Origin: Streptosporangiaceae bacterium
GTDB lineage: Bacteria > Actinomycetota > Actinomycetes > Streptosporangiales > Streptosporangiaceae
Assembly (NCBI GenBank): GCA_019239975.1
Contig: JAFAZE010000085.1
Span: 1-64,000, forward strand
Length of the DNA: 64,000 nucleotides
Direction of reading: 5' to 3'
The translations under genes were made by a program, and so were the position numbers. Positions 31,153-40,234 of the stretch are shown piece after piece; position 1 is the stretch's first letter, and each line of letters opens with the position of its first letter. The notes under the pieces are model-generated. The model saw only the letters and a program-made list of their open reading frames with translations. It was not told where the DNA came from and did no database searches.

Positions 31153-33220
31153 TCCCGAGTCGCTCACCGCTATGTTCCCTGACGAGGTGGTGACGCGCGC
31201 GCTGGTGCGTGACGTGGATCTGTCTTCGTTCGGCGGGCAGGGCGGCACCCTGGCGCTGATCACCCTGGACAACGGGCACGACCACACCAAGCCGAACACG
31301 TTCGGCCCCGGCGGCCTGCTGTCCCTGAACCAGGCGCTCGACTCGGTCGCGGTCCGTAGCGACATCGTCGCGGTCGGCGTGACCGGCAAGCCGTTCATCT
31401 TCGGCGTCGGCGCCGACCTGGGCGGAGTCCCCGCGGCCGACACGCGGGAGAAGGCGCTCGGCATCGGGCAGCTCGGCCACGCGGTGTTCCGCCGGCTCGG
31501 CGAGCTCGGGGTCCCGGCGTTCGCGTTCGTCAACGGCGCGGTGATGGGCGGCGGCCTCGAGCTCGCGCTGCACTGCACCTACCGCACGATCTCATCCGGC
31601 GTTCCGATGGTCGCGCTGCCGGAGTGCTTCCTTGGCCTGGTGCCCGGATGGGGCGGCACCTACCTGCTGCCCCGGCTGATCGGGCCGTCCAGGGCGCTGA
31701 AGGTGATCATCGAGAACCCGCTGAGCCAGAACAAGATGCTGCGCGGGCCCGAGGCGTTCTCGCTCGGCATCGCGGACGCGATGTTCGAGCCCGCCGACTT
31801 CCTCGAGGAGTCGCTGCGGTGGGCCGCGCGGGTGCTGGCGGGGGAGGTCGTCGTATCGCGGGAGCCGGCTGACGAGGACTGGGAGCAGGCCGTGGCGGCG
31901 GCGCGGTTCTTCGCCGACGGCAAGCTGCACGGCGCCGCGCCCGCGCCGTACCAGGCGATCGACCTGGTCGCCGCCGCCCGCGAGCGGACCCGTGACGAGG
32001 CCTTCGCCGCCGAGGACGAGGCGCTGGCCGGCCTGCTGCTCAGCGACGAGCTGCGGGCCGGGCTCTACGCGTTCGACCTCACCCAGAAGCGCGCGCGGCG
32101 CCCCGCCGGAGCGCCGGACAAGTCGCTGGCGCGGCCGGTGACCAAGGTGGGCGTGGTCGGCGCGGGCCTGATGGCCGCGCAGATCGCGCTGCTGTTCGCG
32201 CGGCGGCTCGAGGTGCCCGTGCTGCTCACCGACCTCGATCAGCAGCGGGTGGATTCCGGCGTCGGCTGGGTGCACGGCGAGATCGCCAAGCTCGCGCAGC
32301 GGGGCAGGATCTCCGCGGACAAGGCCGCGAGGCTGACCGGGCTGGTCACCGGGTCGGTGTCGAAGGACGGGTTCGCCGACGCGGACTTCGTGATCGAGGC
32401 CGTGTTCGAGGAGATGGCGGTCAAGCAGCGGGTCTTCGCGGAGGTGGAGGCCATCGTGAGCCCGGAGTGCGTGCTGGCGACCAACACCTCGTCGCTGTCC
32501 GTCACGACGATGGCGTCCGGGCTGGCGCACCCGGAGCGGGTGGCCGGCTTCCACTTCTTCAACCCGGTCGCGGTGCTGCCGCTGGTCGAGGTGATCAGGG
32601 GCGCGGCGACCGACGACGCCACGCTCGCGACGGCGCTGGCGGCCGGGCGCTCGCTGAAGAAGTCGTGCGTGCTGGTGAAGGACTCGCCGGCGTTTGTGGT
32701 CAACCGGCTGCTGACCCGGTTCCTCGGTGAGATCATCCGCACCGTCGAGGAGGGCACGCCCGTCGAGGTGGCCGAACACGCCGCCGATCCCCTCGGGCTG
32801 CCGATGCCGCCGTTCCTGCTGCTGCAGCTCGTCGGCCCGGCCGTCGCGCTGCACGTCGCGGAGACCCTGCAGGAGGCGTTCGGTGACCGGTTCGCCGTGT
32901 CGCCGAAGCTGCGCTCCCTGGTGGAATCGGGCAGGACGTCGGTATACGGGCCCGACCTGGCGATCGATCCCGCGGTCGCGGAGCTGCTGGCGGGCGGCGA
33001 CCGGCCGTCGGCCGCCGGGGAGGTCCGCGAGCGGGCGCTGGAGGCCCTGGCCGAGGAGATCGGGCTGATGCTCGGCGAGGGGCTGGTCGCCGCGCCCGAG
33101 GACATCGACCTGTGCATGATCCTCGGCGCCGGCTGGCCGTTCCACCTCGGCGGCATCACCCCGTATCTGGACCGGTCCGGCATCTCGGCCAAGGTGACAG
33201 GGAGCCCGTTTCGGGGGTAG
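31124..33220 (+). CDS. Fused enoyl-CoA hydratase / 3-hydroxyacyl-CoA dehydrogenase (FadB-type)
   Basis: 698 residues. The hydratase half (about 30-280) shows FGVGADLGGV, the oxyanion loop NGAVMGGGLELAL and ALPECFLGLVPGWGG with the catalytic Glu in LPE. The dehydrogenase half (about 335-690) starts with VGVVGAGLMAAQIALLFA (NAD-binding), then TNTSSLSVTTMA, GFHFFNPVAVLPLVEVI (catalytic His) and VKDSPAFVVNRLLTRFLGE. It converts enoyl-CoA to 3-ketoacyl-CoA for the thiolase encoded just upstream. ATG 31124 overlaps the thiolase end; the first nine residues come from a dispersed repeat, so the ancestral start may have differed. Confidence 0.9.
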   Translation: MIDVPNDRWSPESLTAMFPDEVVTRALVRDVDLSSFGGQGGTLALITLDNGHDHTKPNTFGPGGLLSLNQALDSVAVRSDIVAVGVTGKPFIFGVGADLGGVPAADTREKALGIGQLGHAVFRRLGELGVPAFAFVNGAVMGGGLELALHCTYRTISSGVPMVALPECFLGLVPGWGGTYLLPRLIGPSRALKVIIENPLSQNKMLRGPEAFSLGIADAMFEPADFLEESLRWAARVLAGEVVVSREPADEDWEQAVAAARFFADGKLHGAAPAPYQAIDLVAAARERTRDEAFAAEDEALAGLLLSDELRAGLYAFDLTQKRARRPAGAPDKSLARPVTKVGVVGAGLMAAQIALLFARRLEVPVLLTDLDQQRVDSGVGWVHGEIAKLAQRGRISADKAARLTGLVTGSVSKDGFADADFVIEAVFEEMAVKQRVFAEVEAIVSPECVLATNTSSLSVTTMASGLAHPERVAGFHFFNPVAVLPLVEVIRGAATDDATLATALAAGRSLKKSCVLVKDSPAFVVNRLLTRFLGEIIRTVEEGTPVEVAEHAADPLGLPMPPFLLLQLVGPAVALHVAETLQEAFGDRFAVSPKLRSLVESGRTSVYGPDLAIDPAVAELLAGGDRPSAAGEVRERALEALAEEIGLMLGEGLVAAPEDIDLCMILGAGWPFHLGGITPYLDRSGISAKVTGSPFRG

Positions 33221-33364
33221 CGTCGCGACCGCGTCGCGGGTAATGGCGCGCGCGGCAACAGGGGATTACCCTGGGTTGCCTATCCGGCTGAAGGGGTTCG
33301 CCAGCGGTGACCGATGACTGGCTCAGGAAGCCGTGACGCGCCATGAAGCCATGACGAGGCAGCC

Positions 33365-35422
33365 ATGACGCCCGTCTTCGCGCTGTGCGACGATTACATC
33401 GAGCGCTGGGCCGCGCTGGACCCGGTCGCCGCGGGTATGCGCGGGCTCGCGACACCTTTCGCGGCGGCGACCGACTACAGCCCGGGCGGCTACGCGGCGC
33501 GCGCGGAGCTGATTTCGGCGACGCTTGCCGCGCTGGACAGGACGGCCGTCACGTCGGAGGCCGACCGGCTGGCCGCCTCGCACCTGCGGGAGCGGCTCGA
33601 GGCGCAGGCGGCATGGCATCAGGCGGGGGAGCCGCTGCGGCTGCTGCAGACGCCGTTCGGCCTCATCGCGTCGATCAGGGACAGCGCCGACCTGCTGCCG
33701 CGCGGCGGCGCGGCCGGTGACAGCGCCGGTGGCGCGGCCGGTGACGGTGCCGCTGACGGGGCCGGTGACAGCGCCGCTGACAGCAGCGCTGACAGGGCCG
33801 GTGACGGGCGTGATGACGGGGAGGCGTGGCGGAACATCGCGGGCCGCCTGGCCGCGATCCCCGTGATGTTCGCGGGCTGGCGGCAGAGCCTCGAGGCCGG
33901 GCTCGCCCACGGCCTGCCCGCGGCGCGGCGCCAGGCGGTCGAGGCGGCAGGGCAGGCCGAGCGCTACGCGCGGACGAGGACGCACGACGCCCTCGTCGCC
34001 GCCTACGGCGACGGCCCGCTGGCCGGTGACCTCGCCGCGGCCGCGGCCACGGCGTACGAGGGCTACGCCGCGATAGCGCGCTACCTGCGCGAGGATTACG
34101 CGCCGCGGGCGGCCGCCCGCGACGCGGCCGGCGCCGAGCGGTACGCGATCGCGGCGCGGCTGAGCCTCGGTGCCGACGTCGACCTGGCGGAAGCCTACGA
34201 GTGGGGCTGGGCGGAGCTGGAGCGCATCGAGGCGGAGATGGTGGCCGAGGCGGGACGGGTCAGGCCGGGCGCAAGCATCGCGGAGGCCTCGGCCATCCTG
34301 GACGAGTCACGGCACGTCACCGGGGAAGACGCCTACCGTGCCTGGCTGCAGGACCGGCACGACGAGGCGATCGAGCGGCTGAACGGGACGCACTTCGACA
34401 TCGCGGAACCGCTGCGGCGGGTCGAGGTGGTCATCGCCCCCGGGTCCACCGCCGGCGCCGCCTACTACACCCCGCCGAGCGAGGACCTGGCCAGGCCGGG
34501 GCGCACCTGGTGGCCGCTCGGCGGCCGGGACAGGTTCGCCACCTGGAGCGACCTGACCGTCGTGTTCCACGAGGGGGTGCCCGGCCACCACCTGCAGGTC
34601 GGCGCGGCCAGGGTGGCCGGGAACGCTCTGTCCCGGTTCGCCAGGTCCTCGTTCGTGAGCGGCCACGGCGAGGGCTGGGCGCTCTACGCCGAGCGCCTGG
34701 CCGACGAGCTCGGCTGGTTCACCGAGCCCGGCACGCGCCTGGGCATGCTGGCCGGATCGGCGATCCGCGCCGCGCGGGTGGTCATCGACATCGGCGTTCA
34801 CCTGGATCTGCCGCTTCCGGACGGATCCCGGTGGACGTTCGGGACGGCGTGCGAGGTGCTGCGCGACCGTGGCCGCGCGGAGCCGTACCGGGTGCGTTCG
34901 GAGGTGGTCCGCTACTTCGGCATGCCGGCCCAGGCGATCTCCTACAAGCTCGGCGAGCGCGCCTGGCTGGCGGCACGGGAGGAGGCGAGCGCGCGGCCCG
35001 GATTCGACCTCAAACGCTGGCACACCGCCGCGCTCGGCCTCGGGCCCATCGGCCTGCGCGGGCTGGCCGACGCGCTGCGCCGCATCGGCGGCCCCGCCGA
35101 AGGCGGCGAGGCGGGGCCGTTGGCGCATTTAGCCCCGTCTGACGGGGCCAGCTACGCCAACGGCCCCGCGTCAGGCCCGCTGCGCGGGGGCTCAGGCCGA
35201 CCCATCTCTCGGCCGGAACATCGTGGAAGTTACGGGCCAGTGAGACGGTGCGATGGAAGAGTGCTGAGGCTAGGGTGGCGGCGGAGGCTAACAGTGGCGC
35301 TTTCGGGCGGAGCGCTGACCTGCAGGCCCGGCCGCGGCGGGGTCTGTGTGCGGCGCAGGGGCTTTGTGCGCAGTTTGCACCACAACGCCCGGAAAGTGCC
35401 GTGGCCCCTCCGATGCCAGTGA
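33365..35422 (+). CDS. DUF885 family protein with an abnormal C-terminal extension
   Basis: 685 residues from ATG 33365. FHEGVPGHHLQ (His402 onward) and SGHGEGWALYAERLADELGW are the conserved DUF885 blocks, thought to form a metallopeptidase-like site; no activity is established. A Gly/Asp/Ala repeat (GDSAGGAAGDGAADGAGDSAAD) at about 118-147 is an insert. Homology should end near LRRIGG (about 35100). The remaining 107 residues are a readthrough: they start in a family 3 repeat with a nested hairpin and continue in Arg/Gly-rich sequence without codon bias. The natural stop was probably displaced by the repeat. Confidence 0.78.
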   Translation: MTPVFALCDDYIERWAALDPVAAGMRGLATPFAAATDYSPGGYAARAELISATLAALDRTAVTSEADRLAASHLRERLEAQAAWHQAGEPLRLLQTPFGLIASIRDSADLLPRGGAAGDSAGGAAGDGAADGAGDSAADSSADRAGDGRDDGEAWRNIAGRLAAIPVMFAGWRQSLEAGLAHGLPAARRQAVEAAGQAERYARTRTHDALVAAYGDGPLAGDLAAAAATAYEGYAAIARYLREDYAPRAAARDAAGAERYAIAARLSLGADVDLAEAYEWGWAELERIEAEMVAEAGRVRPGASIAEASAILDESRHVTGEDAYRAWLQDRHDEAIERLNGTHFDIAEPLRRVEVVIAPGSTAGAAYYTPPSEDLARPGRTWWPLGGRDRFATWSDLTVVFHEGVPGHHLQVGAARVAGNALSRFARSSFVSGHGEGWALYAERLADELGWFTEPGTRLGMLAGSAIRAARVVIDIGVHLDLPLPDGSRWTFGTACEVLRDRGRAEPYRVRSEVVRYFGMPAQAISYKLGERAWLAAREEASARPGFDLKRWHTAALGLGPIGLRGLADALRRIGGPAEGGEAGPLAHLAPSDGASYANGPASGPLRGGSGRPISRPEHRGSYGPVRRCDGRVLRLGWRRRLTVALSGGALTCRPGRGGVCVRRRGFVRSLHHNARKVPWPLRCQ
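35113..35167. repeat. Family 3 repeat forming a nested inverted repeat
   Basis: GGGGCCGTTGGCG (35113-35125) is the exact reverse complement of CGCCAACGGCCCC (35155-35167). Between them GCCCCGTC and GACGGGGC form an inner arm pair. The left part equals the 16794 repeat with two changes. A stable hairpin is expected; it could end transcription after the DUF885 gene although it has no U-tract. Confidence 0.7.
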
Positions 35423-35444
35423 CGGTCACGGTTAGGATCTCAGG

Positions 35445-36029
35445 GTGGGCGAGCATGACCGAATCGTTACCTGGCCGAACGCGCTCAGCGCCGTCCGGCT
35501 GGCCGGCGTGCCGGTATTCCTCTGGCTGGTCATCGGCCCACGCACCGCGACGGGGGACTGGATCGCGGCCGCCATACTCGCCGCCGCCGGGATCTCCGAC
35601 TGGCTGGACGGCAAGCTCGCGCGGATGCTGAACCAGACGAGCCGGCTCGGCCAGGTCCTCGATCCGGCCGCGGACCGGCTCTACATCGCCGCGACGCTCA
35701 TCGGGCTCGCCATCCGCGCGATCATCCCGTGGTGGCTGGTCGGCCTGCTCGCCGCGCGCGAGGTGCTGGTCGGCGCGGCGCTGTGGCTGCTGCGGCGGCA
35801 GACCGGTTACTCCGCCCTGCAGGTGAGCCTGGTCGGGAAGGCCGCGACGCTCTGCCTCATGTACGCGTTCCCGCTCTTGTTCCTGGCGCTGCACGCGGGG
35901 CAGGCGGCGACCGCCGTGCGCGTTCTCGGTTGGGCCTTCGCGATCTGGGGAACTGCCTTGTACTGGTGGGCCGCGATGCTCTATCTCAGCCAGGTACGAG
36001 GCTTGGTGAAAGGAGCAGCGTCACCTTGA
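35445..36029 (+). CDS. CDP-alcohol phosphatidyltransferase
   Basis: 194 residues from GTG 35445. The family signature DG(x2)AR(x8)G(x3)D(x3)D is exact in SDWLDGKLARMLNQTSRLG then QVLDPAADR. Several membrane helices surround it. Members join CDP-diacylglycerol to glycerol phosphate, inositol phosphate or another head group (PgsA/cardiolipin synthase type). In related actinobacteria a PgsA-like gene stands near garA, so this may be a housekeeping phospholipid enzyme; the acceptor is not readable. It overlaps the next gene start. Confidence 0.87.
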   Translation: MGEHDRIVTWPNALSAVRLAGVPVFLWLVIGPRTATGDWIAAAILAAAGISDWLDGKLARMLNQTSRLGQVLDPAADRLYIAATLIGLAIRAIIPWWLVGLLAAREVLVGAALWLLRRQTGYSALQVSLVGKAATLCLMYAFPLLFLALHAGQAATAVRVLGWAFAIWGTALYWWAAMLYLSQVRGLVKGAASP

Positions 36030-38524
36030 GGGCCGTCGTCATGGCAGGCGGGGAGGGCACACGGCTGCGCCCGATGACCGCCAACCAGCCCAAGCCGCTG
36101 CTCCCGGTCGCGAACCGGCCGATCATGGAGCACGTCCTGCGCCTGCTCAAGCGGCACGGCTTCGAGGAGACGGTGGTCACCGTCCAGTTCCTCGCCTCCC
36201 TCGTACGGAACTACTTCGGCGACGGCGAGGATGTCGGCATGTCCCTGCAGTACGCCACCGAGGAGATGCCGCTCGGCACCGCGGGCAGCGTGAAGAACGC
36301 GGAGGACGCGATCCGCGACGACTCGTTCCTGGTCATCTCCGGCGACGCGCTCACCGACATGGATCTTTCAGAGATGGTGCGGTTCCACAAGGAGAACGGC
36401 GCCCTCGTCACGGTGGGCCTCACCCGCAAGCCCGACCCGCTGGAGTTCGGCATCGTCATCACCGACGAGGATGGCCGCATCCAGCGATTTCTCGAGAAGC
36501 CCACCTGGGGCCAGGTGTTCTCCGACACCGTGAACACCGGCGTCTACGTGATGGAGCCCGAGGTGCTCGCCGAGGTGGAGGCCAGCGAGTCGGTGGACTG
36601 GTCCCATGACGTGTTCCCGAAGCTGCTCAAGCGCGGCGCGCCGCTGTTCGGCTACGTCTCCGACGGCTACTGGGAGGACGTCGGCGCGCTGGACAGCTAC
36701 CTGAAGGCGCAGGCCGACGTGCTGGCCAGGCGGGTCGACACCGAGATCGCCGGCTTCGAGGTCTCGCCGGGCGTCTGGGTGGCCGAGGGCGCCGACGTCG
36801 ACCCGGACGCGGTGCTCACCGGCCCGCTGTGCGTCGGCGACTACGCCAAGGTGGAGGCCGGCGCGCACCTGCGCGAGTACAGCGTGATCGGCAGCAACGT
36901 CGTGGTCAAGGAGGGCGCGTTCGTGCACCGCGCCGTGGTGCACAACAACGTGTTCGTCGGCCAGGGCACCACGCTTCGCGGCTGCGTGATCGGCAAGAAC
37001 ACCGACGTGATGCGGCTCGCCAGGATCGAGGAGTCCGCGGTTGTCGGGGACGAGTGCGTGATCGAGCCGGAGGCCTACATATCCGCCGGGGTCAAGGTGT
37101 ACCCGTTCAAGACCATCGAGGCCGGCGCCGTGGTGAACACGAGCGTGATCTGGGAGTCCCGCGGGCAGCGCACGCTGTTCGGCCAGCGCGGCGTGTGCGG
37201 GCTGATCAACGTCGAGGTGACGCCCGAGCTGTGCGTCCGGCTGGCCAGCGCGTACGCGACCATGCTGCGCAAGGGGTCGACGGTCACCACGTCGCGGGAC
37301 GTGTCGCGCGCCGCCCGCACGCTGAAACGGGCGGTGCAGGGCGCGCTGAACGCAAGCGCGATCAACGTGGTGGACCTGGAGGCGCTGCCGCTGCCGGTGG
37401 CCAGGTTTGAGACCGCGCGCAGCAACTACAGCGGCGGCATCGCGCTGCGCACCACGCCGGGCGACGCCCAGTCGATCGACATCATCTTCCTCGACGAGCG
37501 CGGCGCCGAGCTGTCCCAGAGCGCCCAGCGCCGGCTCGAGCGGGTGTTCTCCCGGCAGGAGTTCCGCCGCGCGTTTCCCGGCGAGATCGCCGAGCTCAGC
37601 TACCCGCCCAGGGTCATGGAGTGGTACACCCATGAGCTGCTGCGCTGCGTGGACCTGACCGGGGTCCGCGAGGCCAGCCTGAAGGTGGTCGCCGACTGCG
37701 CCGGCGGCACCGCCTCGCTGGTGCTGCCCAGCCTGCTCGGCCGCATCGGCGTGGACGTGCTCACGCTGAACAACCGGCTGGACGAGGTCACGCCCACCGA
37801 GACCGTCGCCCAGCAGCGCGCCGGTCTGCAGCGGCTCGCCGAGATGGTGTCGTCGGCGCGGGCCGCGTTCGGCGTCCGGTTCGACCCGGTGGGCGAGCGG
37901 ATCCAGCTCGTGGACGAAAAGGGCGAGCTCGTCAGCGAGGAGCGCGCGCTGCTCGTCGTGCTCGACCTCGTCGCGGCGGAGCGCCGCTCCGGCCGGGTGG
38001 CGCTGCCGGTCACCACCACCCGGGTGGCGGAGCAGGTCTGCCGCTTCCACGGCGTCCAGGTGGACTGGACGACCACGTCCATGGACGCGCTGACGCGCGC
38101 CGCGACGGGCGCGGACGTGATCTTCGCCGCCGACGGCCGCGGCGGGTTCGTCGTGCCCGAGTTCGGCCGGACGGTGGACGGCATCGCGGCCTTCGTAAGG
38201 CTGCTCGGCCTGGTGGCGCGGACCAGGCTGACGCTGAGTCAGATCGACGCCCGCATCCCCTCGGCGTACCTGCTGCGGCGGTCGATGCCGACCCCGTGGG
38301 CCGCCAAGGGAAGTGTGATGAGGATTGTCGTGGAGGCCTCCGCGGACCGCATCGTTGACACGACGGACGGCGTGCGGATCATCGAGCCGGACCGAGGCTG
38401 GGTGCTCGTGCTGCCGGACCCGGCCGACGCCGTGACGCACCTGTGGGCGGAGGGCACCGACGCCGACACGGCGCAGCTGCTGCTGGACGAGTGGGCGGCG
38501 GTCGTCGAGCGTGCCGGTCAGTAA
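36026..38524 (+). CDS. Mannose-1-phosphate guanylyltransferase-like / phosphomannomutase-like fusion
   Basis: 832 residues from TTG 36026, which overlaps the previous stop (TTGA) with AAGGAG upstream. Residues 1-235 are a sugar-phosphate nucleotidyltransferase: VVMAGGEGTRLRPMT, QPKPLLPVANRP, SGDALTD, FGYVSDGYWEDVG. Residues 240-385 are left-handed beta-helix hexapeptide repeats (GAHLREYSVIGSNVVVKEG). Residues 390-830 resemble phosphohexomutases (VKVVADCAGGTASL, FGVRFDPVGERIQLVDEKG) but the phosphoserine loop TxSHNP is not obvious: TARSNYSGG is at that place. The mutase half may be degenerate. Likely role is supply of GDP-mannose or a related nucleotide sugar. Confidence 0.83.
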   Translation: MRAVVMAGGEGTRLRPMTANQPKPLLPVANRPIMEHVLRLLKRHGFEETVVTVQFLASLVRNYFGDGEDVGMSLQYATEEMPLGTAGSVKNAEDAIRDDSFLVISGDALTDMDLSEMVRFHKENGALVTVGLTRKPDPLEFGIVITDEDGRIQRFLEKPTWGQVFSDTVNTGVYVMEPEVLAEVEASESVDWSHDVFPKLLKRGAPLFGYVSDGYWEDVGALDSYLKAQADVLARRVDTEIAGFEVSPGVWVAEGADVDPDAVLTGPLCVGDYAKVEAGAHLREYSVIGSNVVVKEGAFVHRAVVHNNVFVGQGTTLRGCVIGKNTDVMRLARIEESAVVGDECVIEPEAYISAGVKVYPFKTIEAGAVVNTSVIWESRGQRTLFGQRGVCGLINVEVTPELCVRLASAYATMLRKGSTVTTSRDVSRAARTLKRAVQGALNASAINVVDLEALPLPVARFETARSNYSGGIALRTTPGDAQSIDIIFLDERGAELSQSAQRRLERVFSRQEFRRAFPGEIAELSYPPRVMEWYTHELLRCVDLTGVREASLKVVADCAGGTASLVLPSLLGRIGVDVLTLNNRLDEVTPTETVAQQRAGLQRLAEMVSSARAAFGVRFDPVGERIQLVDEKGELVSEERALLVVLDLVAAERRSGRVALPVTTTRVAEQVCRFHGVQVDWTTTSMDALTRAATGADVIFAADGRGGFVVPEFGRTVDGIAAFVRLLGLVARTRLTLSQIDARIPSAYLLRRSMPTPWAAKGSVMRIVVEASADRIVDTTDGVRIIEPDRGWVLVLPDPADAVTHLWAEGTDADTAQLLLDEWAAVVERAGQ

Positions 38525-38831
38525 ACGCCCGGCGCTCAGGTACTCTGTGGTAATTACTCAGGGCTGCGAAATTCGCGAAGCATGAGACAATGACGCGCAT
38601 CGTGCGGTTCGCTGTAGCGCGGGACGCGGAGGTGGAGCGACGGTGTTGCGGAAACGTCGCGAACGGGGCGGGCAGGACGAACGTGCCCACGGCGACGGAT
38701 GGGACGGCCGGCAACGGCCCCGCGGTCTCCGGCGGCTGTTCGCGTGGCGCATGGACCGGCGCGGCCCTGCGCGGGTACCTTGGGCAGCATCGCCGGAAGC
38801 CGTGCTGCAGGAGGGGAGGCCGAGCGGAGCC
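38525..38831. other. Intergenic region upstream of garA
   Basis: 307 bases without a convincing gene. An Arg-rich frame (from TTG 38643) is in frame with garA but has no family likeness to its N-terminus. TACTCTGTGGTAATTACTC near 38541 contains a short inverted repeat (GTAATTAC). The garA promoter should lie here. Confidence 0.45.
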
Positions 38832-39374
38832 ATGCCAAGCATCTACTGTGCCCGGTGCAGCCGACCGAGCCCTGGTGACGCCCGGTTCTGCTCGAACTGT
38901 GGCGCTCCGCTGATGCGCGGGGCGACCGCGGAGCGGCCGGGCGAGACGACCTCCACGATGTCGCTCAACACGCCGGAGGCCGAGTACGTCGAGGAGACGT
39001 ACCCCGACCACGCCGCGGTCGACAACCTGCCGCCCGGCACCGCGCTGCTCGTGGTCATGCGCGGGCCGAACGCCGGGAGCAGGTTCCTGCTGGACAGCGA
39101 GCTCACCAGCGCGGGGCGGCACCCGGACAGCGACATCTTCCTTGACGACGTGACCGTTTCCCGGCGGCACGCCGAGTTCTACCGGCTGGGCGACCGGTTC
39201 ACCGTGCGTGACGTGGGCAGCCTGAACGGTACATACGTGAACCGGGAGCGTATCGAGGAGACCGAGCTTTTCGGCGGCGACGAGGTGCAGATCGGCAAGT
39301 TCCGGCTGGTGTTCCTCGTCCGCAGCCCGGAGCTCGGCGGGCGCCGTGGGCCGGGAGCACAGGATTACGCATGA
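38832..39374 (+). CDS. garA: FHA-domain signalling protein GarA (OdhI) with N-terminal zinc ribbon
   Basis: 180 residues. CARC..FCSNC (6-25) is a zinc-ribbon pair. ETTSTM (38-43) corresponds to the ETTS phospho-threonine motif on which PknB/PknG act in mycobacterial GarA. The FHA domain (about 73-165) contains GSRFLLD, SAGRHPDSDIFLDDVTVSRRH and GSLNGTYVNRE. In relatives, unphosphorylated GarA inhibits 2-oxoglutarate dehydrogenase and glutamate dehydrogenase, linking kinase signals to nitrogen and carbon flow. The zinc ribbon is absent from mycobacterial GarA. Stop overlaps the next start (ATGA). Confidence 0.9.
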   Translation: MPSIYCARCSRPSPGDARFCSNCGAPLMRGATAERPGETTSTMSLNTPEAEYVEETYPDHAAVDNLPPGTALLVVMRGPNAGSRFLLDSELTSAGRHPDSDIFLDDVTVSRRHAEFYRLGDRFTVRDVGSLNGTYVNRERIEETELFGGDEVQIGKFRLVFLVRSPELGGRRGPGAQDYA

Positions 39375-40171
39375 CCGGCGCCTCCCGCCCCCGGTATACC
39401 TCAGCGCGGGATTCCCGGGCCAAGGTCGGCATCGGCCAGGTGCTGGCCCAGCTGCGCCCGGAATTTCCGGACATCAGCACGTCCAAGATCCGGTTTCTCG
39501 AGGCCGAGGGGCTCATCGAGCCCGCGCGGTCGCAGTCCGGCTATCGCCGGTTCGCCGCGGCCGACGTCGAGCGGCTGCGGTACATCCTGACAGCGCAGCG
39601 TGACGAGTACCTGCCGTTGCGGGTGATCAGGGAACGGCTCGCGGCGATGGACCGCGCCCGGGCGGAGCGGGGGGAGCCGGGCACCGGCCACGCGGAGCCG
39701 GGCGGGTATCCCTCGCGGCCGGAGCCGGCCAGCATGACACGCCGGGAGCTGATCGCGTCCGCCGCGGCCGACGACGAGATCGTCGCCGAGCTGGAGGACT
39801 ACGGGCTCATCCGGCGCGGCCGGCTGTACGGCCAGGACGCGCTCGCGGTCACTCGCGCGGCGGTCTCGCTGCGCGAGTTCGGCGTGCAGCCACGGCACCT
39901 GCGCGCGGTCAAGGCGGCCGCCGAGCGGGAGACCTCGCTGGTCGAACAGGTGGTGGCCCCCCTGGCCCGGCAGCGCGGCGGCCGTGAGCCCGCCGTCCGC
40001 ACCGCCGGCCAGATCGCGGCGCTGATCGCCCAGCTGCACGCGACGCTGGTGGAAACGGGCCTGGCCGAGGCGGGTCTGGCCGCGGAATTTCACGCGGCGG
40101 GCAGCTACCTTCCGCTGGGACGGGGGCTCCCCTCGGATGGGGAGGGGCTCCGCTCGGCGTCCGGGCGATAG
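39371..40171 (+). CDS. ftsR: MerR-family regulator FtsR (Rv1828-type)
   Basis: 266 residues, overlapping garA. The N-terminal MerR helix-turn-helix reads VGIGQVLAQLRPEFPDISTS, KIRFLEAEGLIEPARSQSGY, RRFAAADVERLRYI. A middle domain (MTRRELIASAAADDEIVAELEDYGLIRR) follows, typical of FtsR rather than metal-sensing MerR proteins. In Corynebacterium FtsR controls ftsZ; the mycobacterial homologue is Rv1828. The order garA-ftsR-nuclease-merR-gcvP is the same as Rv1827-Rv1832, which supports the assignment. A short Pro/Gly-rich linker and C-terminal tail are lineage-specific. Confidence 0.88.
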   Translation: MTGASRPRYTSARDSRAKVGIGQVLAQLRPEFPDISTSKIRFLEAEGLIEPARSQSGYRRFAAADVERLRYILTAQRDEYLPLRVIRERLAAMDRARAERGEPGTGHAEPGGYPSRPEPASMTRRELIASAAADDEIVAELEDYGLIRRGRLYGQDALAVTRAAVSLREFGVQPRHLRAVKAAAERETSLVEQVVAPLARQRGGREPAVRTAGQIAALIAQLHATLVETGLAEAGLAAEFHAAGSYLPLGRGLPSDGEGLRSASGR

Positions 40172-40234
40172 CAGGTGTACCTTGGCAAAGAGAGCGATTT
40201 CGGTGCGCTTCGCGCGTGTGAGGACGGAGCTGTA

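Noticed and set aside
38643-38831. N-terminal extension of GarA from TTG 38643
   Set aside because: Arg-rich without homology, whereas ATG 38832 begins directly at the zinc-ribbon motif.
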